Source of the DNA: Oleispira antarctica RB-8
GTDB lineage: Bacteria; Pseudomonadota; Gammaproteobacteria; Pseudomonadales; Oceanobacteraceae
Assembly: GCA_000967895.1 (NCBI GenBank)
Contig: FO203512.1
Coordinates: forward strand, 2,999,350-3,063,349
Length of the DNA stretch: 64,000 bases
Reading direction: 5' to 3'
Under the pieces are notes generated by a model that was given only the letters and a program-made list of their open reading frames with translations, made no database searches and was not told where the DNA came from. Of this stretch, positions 8,988-15,416 are shown one piece after another. Position numbers and translations under genes: made by a program. Every line of letters starts with the position of its first letter. Positions within the stretch are counted from its first letter, which is position 1.

Positions 8988-9734
8988 ATGTTTCGCAGCT
9001 TTTTGACCTTCAACTTTGTTTTTCTGTGTATTGCTTTTAGCAATTTTGCCGCGGCCGAAGCATCTGTCGAACTTATTGTTATTGATACCTATTTAGAAAT
9101 GCATTCAGGCCCAGGCCGTGGTTATCCCATTATTCATACTATGGAGCAGGACGAGCCGATTACCGTATTACGTCGTCGTGGCAATTGGTATCAGGTCGCT
9201 AATCGCCACCTTAAAAAAGGCTGGATTCAGCAAGAAAAATTAGCTCGTACAATTGCTCCTAGTGGTTTGCCGGCAGCCCTACCCGATACACAACATGGTG
9301 ACTATCTCGCTCAGCAAGGACGAATTGGTTTTGCCTTAGGCCAACAAGGGGATGCTGAAACAGCCACCTTAGTTGCAGGCTTTCGCTTATTCAGTTTTGT
9401 CGGTGCCGAGTTAGAACTGGGACAGATTTTTGGCACCAGCATCGATGGCACCAGCTATGGGGCAAACCTATTATTTGAACCCATTCAAAGCTGGTCGTTC
9501 ACCCCTTTCATAAGCACCGGCCTTGGTAAGCAAAGCTGGAAGCAAAAAGAAAAACTCAATGTGGGTACTTCCAATGAGTTCAATAGCGAGTACACCTTTA
9601 TTGGTGGCGGCATAAATTATTATATTGGTTATAACTTTGTTGTTCGTGGTGAGTACCGTCAGGTATCGCTCACGGGTGATAACGATTCTTTGAGGAATTC
9701 CGCATGGCGAATTGGTTTCAGCAGCTTCTTTTAA
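8988..9734 (+). CDS. SH3-domain outer-membrane beta-barrel protein
   Basis: I choose the ATG at 8988 (248 residues) because it begins a signal peptide ending near FAAAEA; the longer frame from 8937 puts a hydrophilic tail in front. Residues about 27-80 form a bacterial SH3 (SH3b) domain, with LEMHSGPGRGYPIIHTM, a WYQV motif and GWI near its end. From about 100 to the C-terminus come alternating hydrophobic strands ending in Phe-Phe (IGFSSFF), the signature of an outer-membrane beta-barrel. The SH3 part would sit in the periplasm and might bind peptidoglycan. The 3' end overlaps the next barrel gene by 31 bases. Divergent placement against the ExbB/ExbD operon suggests that it is the outer-membrane side of the same machine. 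Confidence 0.82.
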   Translation: MFRSFLTFNFVFLCIAFSNFAAAEASVELIVIDTYLEMHSGPGRGYPIIHTMEQDEPITVLRRRGNWYQVANRHLKKGWIQQEKLARTIAPSGLPAALPDTQHGDYLAQQGRIGFALGQQGDAETATLVAGFRLFSFVGAELELGQIFGTSIDGTSYGANLLFEPIQSWSFTPFISTGLGKQSWKQKEKLNVGTSNEFNSEYTFIGGGINYYIGYNFVVRGEYRQVSLTGDNDSLRNSAWRIGFSSFF

Positions 9735-10366
9735 TTGCTTTTTTAAGCACCAGTCTTATCACGATCACCACTCCCGCATGGGCTGAAGATGGGGATGTTG
9801 ATATTAATCCGATTATCGTGGTGGAACCCGATAATACTCAGCGCGAAGCGTATGAAGCCCAAATTGATAGTGAATTTTTTGAACTGGGGGCCTATGCCGG
9901 AATTTTAGCCATTGAAGATTTTGGCAGTTCTAGCGTATTCGGTGTGAAAGCGTCTTTTCATGCGACGGAAGATTTTTTCTTGCAGGCCAATTATGGCCAA
10001 GCGGAAGCGGGATTGTCGACAGCCGAATATATTTATGGTGATAGTGAGACATCCATCATTACAGACAGGGACTATCGCTATTATAATCTATTGGTGGGTT
10101 ACAACCTGTTTCCTGGTGAAACATTTGTGACCCAAGACTTAACTTTTAATAGTGCATTCTATTTAGTCGCGGGTGCTGGCAATACAGATTTTGCCGATAA
10201 TAATCATTTCACGATTACGGTTGGTAGTGGTTATCGCATTATCTTAAAAGACTGGTTAACAATTAATGTTGATTTTCGCGACCATAGCTTTGAAGCTGAA
10301 ATTGGCCCAAAAACGAAACGCACACACAATTTAGAATTTAGCACCGGTTTAACCGCTTTTTTCTAA
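9704..10366 (+). CDS. Outer-membrane beta-barrel protein (myxobacterial-type OMP family)
   Basis: The 220-residue protein has a signal peptide (cleavage after PAWA, about residue 27). A linker follows that is rich in Asp, Pro and Val (about 30-50). An eight-strand-type barrel then ends in Leu-Thr-Ala-Phe-Phe, with the terminal Phe needed for outer-membrane assembly. The arrangement fits the outer_membrane_beta-barrel family first noted in myxobacteria, which often sits beside AgmX/ExbD genes; that link is from memory of the family. The gene begins inside the previous one (31-base overlap, different frame), which implies coupled translation. It probably pairs with the SH3-barrel protein. Confidence 0.8.
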   Translation: MANWFQQLLLIAFLSTSLITITTPAWAEDGDVDINPIIVVEPDNTQREAYEAQIDSEFFELGAYAGILAIEDFGSSSVFGVKASFHATEDFFLQANYGQAEAGLSTAEYIYGDSETSIITDRDYRYYNLLVGYNLFPGETFVTQDLTFNSAFYLVAGAGNTDFADNNHFTITVGSGYRIILKDWLTINVDFRDHSFEAEIGPKTKRTHNLEFSTGLTAFF

Positions 10367-10417
10367 TGATTTTAGTGCTTTCTTGTACGTGTTTAAAATG
10401 AATATCAAGGTGTTTGT

Positions 10418-11152
10418 ATGATGAAATTTAATAACATTAAAGCGCTACTGTTATCGCTGGTCCTTTTTCCTTGTGCTAGTACTCTGGCAGAAGAAATTAG
10501 CCCTGGTGACTTTGACGAGCTATGCCGTTGCATTGACCCGTCTAACGGCGTACGTCAAATTCCTGTTCTGATTCGTGATTTCAAACAATCTCACCCTGAT
10601 TTTGAAGGCGGAATTTTTGGCTACGATAAAGGTATCGTTGAGAAAGATATTGGTGCTGACGGGCGTCCAGTATACGCGGGTAAAACTTATACAACTCACG
10701 GTAAAGAAACCTTTGACCAGTGGTATAAATCGATTCCGGGTTTGAACCTACCGATTAATAAAACGTTAGAAATGGCGGAAGTTGAACCGGGTTTATATCG
10801 CTTTACTGACTTTGATTTTTTCCCGATTGATGGTGAAGGTTTTGGTAATGAAGGTTTCACTCATAATTATCACTTCACCCTAGAGACTCATTTAAAATTC
10901 TTTTATGTTGAAGGTGGTCAGTTTACGTTTAACGGGGATGATGATTTATGGATCTATATTAACGGTAAATTAGCCATTGATATTGGTGGTGTTCATGGCC
11001 GTGAGACGAAGACTGTTCAACTAGATACTCTTGCTGAGGAGCTGGGCATAGAGCCTAATAATACCTATTCATTTGATTTATTCTTTGCTGAGCGCCATAG
11101 CACTGAATCGGCCTTCCAATTTGAAACTACGTTTGAATTGCAGTGTTTGTAA
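10418..11152 (+). CDS. Secreted fibro-slime domain protein
   Basis: The 244-residue protein has a signal peptide (cleavage after TLAE/TLA, about residue 24) and a single fibro-slime domain. The family markers are visible: IPVLIRDFKQSHPDFE near the start, FTFNGDDDLWIYINGKLA near residue 170 and SFDLFFAERH near 220. The fold belongs with PA14-like sugar-binding beta domains. A conserved-looking Cys pair (CRC, about 36-38) and a final Cys may form a disulfide. An AAGG ribosome site lies 7 bases before the first ATG. It is 51 bases after the barrel gene on the same strand, so it may be a surface-exposed adhesin-like part of the machine or an independent secreted protein. Confidence 0.85.
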   Translation: MMKFNNIKALLLSLVLFPCASTLAEEISPGDFDELCRCIDPSNGVRQIPVLIRDFKQSHPDFEGGIFGYDKGIVEKDIGADGRPVYAGKTYTTHGKETFDQWYKSIPGLNLPINKTLEMAEVEPGLYRFTDFDFFPIDGEGFGNEGFTHNYHFTLETHLKFFYVEGGQFTFNGDDDLWIYINGKLAIDIGGVHGRETKTVQLDTLAEELGIEPNNTYSFDLFFAERHSTESAFQFETTFELQCL

Positions 11153-11179
11153 CCTTGTAATACGACGGATAAAGCAAGA

Positions 11180-11212
11180 ACTACGGTATTGATTTGGAAT
11201 AAATACCGTAGT
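11180..11212. terminator. Bidirectional terminator-like hairpin
   Basis: A perfect 11-base inverted repeat (ACTACGGTATT / AATACCGTAGT) with an 11-base loop lies between two convergent genes. There is no strong T run on either strand, so the call rests on the stem and the position. Confidence 0.55.
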
Positions 11213-11221
11213 CGCTATCAC

Positions 11222-12796
11222 CTACTGTACGTAACGCAGGCTCTCTGAGAAATCTTGTTTTACAGCTTCACCCATGTGAATAGTGAAGGTTTCATTATCC
11301 CCAATTGAGTCAGACCATAAATATAAATGGTCTTGCCAAGAACCTGAAGACCAGCGCTGTAAAAAGTAATCTTTACCGTTTACGGTGCTGCGATCAACAA
11401 AGGCAATTTGATCACCATTTTTTAAACAATCACCGTCGTCATTAAGAATACGCACACGCAGTTTGTTAGACGCATTATCTTGGTTGGTGAAAAACGCGTA
11501 GTTGCCACCACCGCCGCCGAGATACCAATTCCAATAAGAGCCTGTCCGCTGTGCACCCTGCACTTGAATCCAGTCATCATGACGAATACAGAAGGCACGA
11601 TTCTTTGGATACCAGTTGTCTAGATTCATCACTGTCGCCGGATCCCTTACGTCACCCTTTACCGTTAACCAGCCGTCACTATCATTAGCATCTATTTTAA
11701 CAAACTTACCATTGGCTTTGTTTTGGAACTGTACACCTTGGTAAGGGTTGTTAACCGCACGGAAGCTCTCAGTACGCGTATCTGCGTTCGCGTAAGAAAA
11801 AGCCGCAATGGGGTAATGATCAGACAATTCTTGAAAGCGATAGTTATCCACACTCCAGTTAGTCGAAGTGACGTCCAGCGATTGGTTATGCCAATGACTT
11901 GGCTGGGCGTGATTACGGGATACAAAAATGTAATCCAGGTATTCACTCGGTAAGTCTGGGTAGTTATACGCAGCAATACCATTAGACTCAGGATCCCAGC
12001 TGGTTGAGAAACCGGCAAAGGCATCAGGCTCACTGACCTGCAAGGTTTCGATGAGGTCTGGATATTCATCCGTGCTTTTAATCACGTTGAAGTCACCGCC
12101 CATGAAAACAACTTCGTCGGCTGGAATGTTATGACCCGCGATGAAGTTTTGCATTTCAATGAACTGACTCTTACGCGTTGCTGCTGGGTCAGTACAAGCA
12201 CTATCTTCTGCTTGAGCATGGGTGCTGATTAGGTGATATGCCGCGCCGTTTTTATCGACTCGGGCATAAACAAAACCTTTATTAGACAGGTAGTCTGCAC
12301 CACAAGCTTCTTTGTACACATATTGAATTTGTTCTGTGATTGGCCAGCGACTGACGATCGCTACGCCACCGTCTTCTGGTGATAGATCGGCATACGCACC
12401 GAGTGTTTCATCCCAGCCACTTTTAGAACGACCCATCACCGGAGTTTGGTATGGGTAGTCAGTTTTTAAGCCATTCATCAGAGTGGTTGCTGGGCCATTA
12501 TCAAACAGCTCTTGCAATAAAATAGCATCTTGGCCTTTGACTATTTCTGATTGTGGAATCATTTGCGCACGGCCTTCGTGATTCCAGCTGAATAGTGTTT
12601 CTGGCAGCATGTAGACGTTGTAGGCTAACAAACGAAAATCATCAACGTAGGCTAGGCCGCTTGATTCTACCGGTATTGCTGGTGCTACCACGACAGGTTC
12701 GGCACTGGGCGTATCTGACATCGCCAAAGTGAAATTACTGTTTAAGCCAGCCAGTGCAATGCACGTTCCTAGACTTAGGGTCTTGTTAAACTTCAT
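11222..12796 (-). CDS. Secreted sphingomyelinase C-like phosphodiesterase
   Basis: The 524-residue protein has a signal peptide (cleavage near residue 25) and an endonuclease/exonuclease/phosphatase (DNase I-like) domain at about 50-335. The catalytic set of bacterial neutral sphingomyelinase is present: Asn60, Glu96 (QELFD), His193 (STHAQ), Asp235 and Asn237 (GGDFNV), Asp288-Tyr289, and Asp326-His327 (SDHYP). By family it splits sphingomyelin to ceramide and phosphocholine using Mg2+. Residues about 345-520 form an extra beta-rich domain with repeated G-x-W and F-V/I-x motifs, like the beta-trefoil or fascin-like tails of secreted hydrolases, probably for binding. Bacillus and Leptospira enzymes are the closest known model. 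True substrate preference (sphingomyelin or another phosphodiester) cannot be read from sequence. It seems to be monocistronic. Confidence 0.83.
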   Translation of the reverse strand: MKFNKTLSLGTCIALAGLNSNFTLAMSDTPSAEPVVVAPAIPVESSGLAYVDDFRLLAYNVYMLPETLFSWNHEGRAQMIPQSEIVKGQDAILLQELFDNGPATTLMNGLKTDYPYQTPVMGRSKSGWDETLGAYADLSPEDGGVAIVSRWPITEQIQYVYKEACGADYLSNKGFVYARVDKNGAAYHLISTHAQAEDSACTDPAATRKSQFIEMQNFIAGHNIPADEVVFMGGDFNVIKSTDEYPDLIETLQVSEPDAFAGFSTSWDPESNGIAAYNYPDLPSEYLDYIFVSRNHAQPSHWHNQSLDVTSTNWSVDNYRFQELSDHYPIAAFSYANADTRTESFRAVNNPYQGVQFQNKANGKFVKIDANDSDGWLTVKGDVRDPATVMNLDNWYPKNRAFCIRHDDWIQVQGAQRTGSYWNWYLGGGGGNYAFFTNQDNASNKLRVRILNDDGDCLKNGDQIAFVDRSTVNGKDYFLQRWSSGSWQDHLYLWSDSIGDNETFTIHMGEAVKQDFSESLRYVQ

Positions 12797-12899
12797 GAGG
12801 TTCTCGCTTCGACAGTTTTATAATTTTTATGGTAAAGCGAGAGCATGATAGATGATTATGTCAGTTTAACGGTAGGTCGAACCGGGCCAGCATAAGGGT

Positions 12900-13382
12900 T
12901 TAAAACGTTATTCCATGTGATCCAGCCATCGCAGCCGCAATCGCTAGTAGGCTTAAACTTAATAGAATGATGTGCATGGTCTGTATTCTCTGAAAAGCCA
13001 CAGCACTGTCTTGCTTCGCTAAACGATGAAATAACTTATGCAGAAACAGGGGTTCAAGAACAAATAAGACCAAGGTAAAAATAAACCAGATGGCAGTCAT
13101 TAAATGCAGCCACCAAAATTGTGGATCAAGATAGCGCGACCAGGCATTTAAATAATCAAGCATCCACAGCCCCGATAATCCAGTTAAAACCGTGGTCACC
13201 TTAGCTTGCAAGGCAAAGCGTCCTTCCAGACGCTCGAACAGTTGTAAGCGATTTTCATCATTGTCTAAGGTTCTTAATGACGGGATTAAAACCGTGGTTA
13301 CAAATGCAACACCCCCGATCCAGAGCACTACGGCGATAATGTGCAACGCTCTGGCAATAACAAACTGGTCAAAAGAGGACAT
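12900..13382 (-). CDS. Four-helix inner-membrane protein, CopD-like superfamily
   Basis: Starting at the ATG at 13382 (with AGGA about 8 bases upstream), the protein has 160 residues and four hydrophobic helices (about 8-28, 52-72, 80-103 and 133-155). The conserved-looking His14 (ARALHIIAVVLWIGG) in helix 1 and the WLH and HKLFHR stretches resemble the CopD/haem-binding membrane family. The frame is open back to 13448, but the extra residues are hydrophilic and lack a ribosome site. It lies divergent to torR and may share its promoter region. No function is assigned; a haem- or copper-associated membrane role is a possibility by resemblance only. Confidence 0.7.
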   Translation of the reverse strand: MSSFDQFVIARALHIIAVVLWIGGVAFVTTVLIPSLRTLDNDENRLQLFERLEGRFALQAKVTTVLTGLSGLWMLDYLNAWSRYLDPQFWWLHLMTAIWFIFTLVLFVLEPLFLHKLFHRLAKQDSAVAFQRIQTMHIILLSLSLLAIAAAMAGSHGITF

Positions 13383-13577
13383 ATTCGATCCTAATAATAA
13401 ATGCCGTATCAGTATAAGAGTATTAATTTTTCCTTGCAGCCTGTTCATCCTTTTGAGCTAAAAATTGTGGATTATCTTGATTTAACTCACAATAATAGCG
13501 GCCGCTTATAATAAGCCAGCCTTGATTGAATCTTATTATGTATAATTAACGTTATTTACTCTTATTTAAGGGATGCT

Positions 13578-14288
13578 ATGCACGCCACAGTTCTCATTGT
13601 TGATGATGAAGCGGTAATAAGAGCCCGCTTAAAAGGCTACTTTGAAAAAGAAGGATACAAGGTCTTAGAAGCCGAAAATGGTGCTGAAATGTGGCATCAG
13701 TTTGAACGCCATGCCATTGACCTTATTATGCTCGACATTAACTTACCCGATTGTGATGGTTTAAGTCTGGCACGTGAATTAAGAAGTCGTAGTCACGTTG
13801 GTATTATTTTAGTCACCGGTAGAGATGAAACCATCGATAAAATTGTTGGCCTAGAAATGGGGGCGGATGATTACGTTACTAAACCTTTTGAATTGCGTGA
13901 ATTATTAGTCCGAGTAAAAAACCTACTTTGGCGCATGTCTTTGGTGAAATTAGCAGAGATAAATACCCTCAAAGAAATGGAGGAAAGCGACGATAAAATT
14001 TGTTTTGAAAATTATATTCTTGTATTAAATAGCCGCCAACTCAAACGTGATAATACGATAATTAAACTAACCAAAGCAGAGTTTGAATTACTCGCCGCAT
14101 TTTCATTGCATCCGCAGCAAGTACTCTCTCGGGAGCGCTTGATGCAGTTAACTAGCCACCGTAACGAGGGGGTTCATGATCGCACCATTGATGTCATCAT
14201 TCGCCGATTGCGCAATAAACTAGAGACAAATCTATTTGTTACTGTACACGGTGAAGGTTATTTATTTGCCGCTAAGGTGAAAGACTAA
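13578..14288 (+). CDS. torR: TMAO-response regulator TorR (OmpR/PhoB family)
   Basis: The 236-residue protein has a receiver domain (1-120) with the acidic pair Asp9-Asp10, phosphoacceptor Asp53 (MLDINLPD), Thr80-region VTGRDE and Lys at DDYVTKPFELREL. A winged-helix DNA-binding domain (about 145-232) ends in RRLRNKLE and VHGEGYLF. The run VGIILVTGR...IVGLEMGADDYVTKP matches E. coli TorR almost exactly. Phosphorylated by TorS, it should activate the torFECAD operon when TMAO is present. A GGGATG ribosome region precedes the ATG. Its stop codon overlaps that of the convergent torT by 4 bases (CTAA). Confidence 0.95.
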   Translation: MHATVLIVDDEAVIRARLKGYFEKEGYKVLEAENGAEMWHQFERHAIDLIMLDINLPDCDGLSLARELRSRSHVGIILVTGRDETIDKIVGLEMGADDYVTKPFELRELLVRVKNLLWRMSLVKLAEINTLKEMEESDDKICFENYILVLNSRQLKRDNTIIKLTKAEFELLAAFSLHPQQVLSRERLMQLTSHRNEGVHDRTIDVIIRRLRNKLETNLFVTVHGEGYLFAAKVKD

Positions 14289-15349
14289 TCAGGGACAACT
14301 CGATAGATCGGATAATAATCAGCTGGCGCTAAACTGGTTTCTGAATAGTGCGTACTAATAGCTTGCATTCTCTGTGTTTGGATAAGAGGCCCTATATCAC
14401 CAAAAGCACTAGCCCCTTCTAGCTCTCGTACCATAACATCAATCGCAAGCTGTCCTTGAGTGACCACCAGATCATCATTACTAAATTGTACTTTTTTTCT
14501 ATGAATCGCCCTTAAAATCGCGGGCGATAAATAGCTACTGACTAGTTGTATTTTACCCTCTAGTTCTTTTTGGCGCAGTACACTCACGGCGGCTTCAATC
14601 GCCACTGCACTGCCCAGTATATAATCTGGGGTTTGTGAGAGTAAAAGTATTTCGAGCTGGTCACGGTAAAGATTCCGGTTATTATCCGCATGTTGAATGG
14701 CGGATACCGTTACCAAAGAGCCTTCAAGCGCATCAATAATACCTTGCTCCACGCTATCACTACCGCCTTGCTTGTTCGGCCCTGCCAATATAGCCAAGGT
14801 ACTCTTTTCCTTCTCATTCTGACGAACAAATAGTCCTGCGCGGTAACCCATTTCGTACCAATTAACACCTATACGAGTAGAGACTTTGTCGCTGTCTAAA
14901 CGATTCACTAGGGCGATGATAGGCTTGGTAATCGGTGGCTGATATTTAGCAAGAAGACCAGGGCTAACAGCCCCTAATAAAATGCCATCAAAACTCTGCG
15001 TCAGACAATAATCTAATTGATTAAGCTGCTTGTCCTCAGCGTAATAACTTCCTGCTTCGAATAATTCCAGCTGAATATTAAGTGCCTTCGCATGAGTGAC
15101 TAAACCGTAATTAATCCCCATCCAATAAGCGTCTTTTAAATGAGGTACCAGCACACAAACTCGCCAAGAATTTTTGACGCTAATTAACTGTTTATATTCA
15201 ATATTATTAATGCTTTGTATAGCTTGGTTAAAAGGCTTTCTTTGCTCTAAGGACCAAGGATTTTTCAACTCTGCTACTACGAAGGGGCCGTATAATGCGA
15301 ACATTAGTGCTATTATAATAGGTAACTTAATACGTTTTTTTAACAGCAT
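14285..15349 (-). CDS. torT: Periplasmic TMAO-binding sensor protein TorT
   Basis: The 354-residue protein has a signal peptide (cleavage near VVAE, about residue 27) and the type-I periplasmic binding fold. TorT-like stretches are seen, such as VCVLVPHLKDAYWMGINYGL (about 64-83) and GILLGAVSPG. The family binds TMAO in the periplasm and presents the signal to the TorS sensor. The gene is divergent from torS with a 67-base gap and convergent with torR with overlapping stop codons, so the three regulatory genes alternate in strand. A ribosome site is weak (AAAGGA about 12-13 bases upstream). Confidence 0.93.
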   Translation of the reverse strand: MLLKKRIKLPIIIALMFALYGPFVVAELKNPWSLEQRKPFNQAIQSINNIEYKQLISVKNSWRVCVLVPHLKDAYWMGINYGLVTHAKALNIQLELFEAGSYYAEDKQLNQLDYCLTQSFDGILLGAVSPGLLAKYQPPITKPIIALVNRLDSDKVSTRIGVNWYEMGYRAGLFVRQNEKEKSTLAILAGPNKQGGSDSVEQGIIDALEGSLVTVSAIQHADNNRNLYRDQLEILLLSQTPDYILGSAVAIEAAVSVLRQKELEGKIQLVSSYLSPAILRAIHRKKVQFSNDDLVVTQGQLAIDVMVRELEGASAFGDIGPLIQTQRMQAISTHYSETSLAPADYYPIYRVVPD

Positions 15350-15416
15350 AGTATTGAAATCATCCTTTGATATGAAAGTGAATCATCTTCCTATTATAAC
15401 AGTTTAAGGAATCAAC

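Noticed and set aside
13441-13450. CTGTTCATCC, 8 of 10 match to the E. coli tor box, upstream of torR
   Set aside because: Single decamer with no second copy at a 4-base spacing and 128 bases from torR; likely chance.
15350-15416. TTCACT-TTCATA on the minus strand between torT and torS as a TorR site
   Set aside because: The two hexamers abut without the 4-base spacer and one is imperfect.
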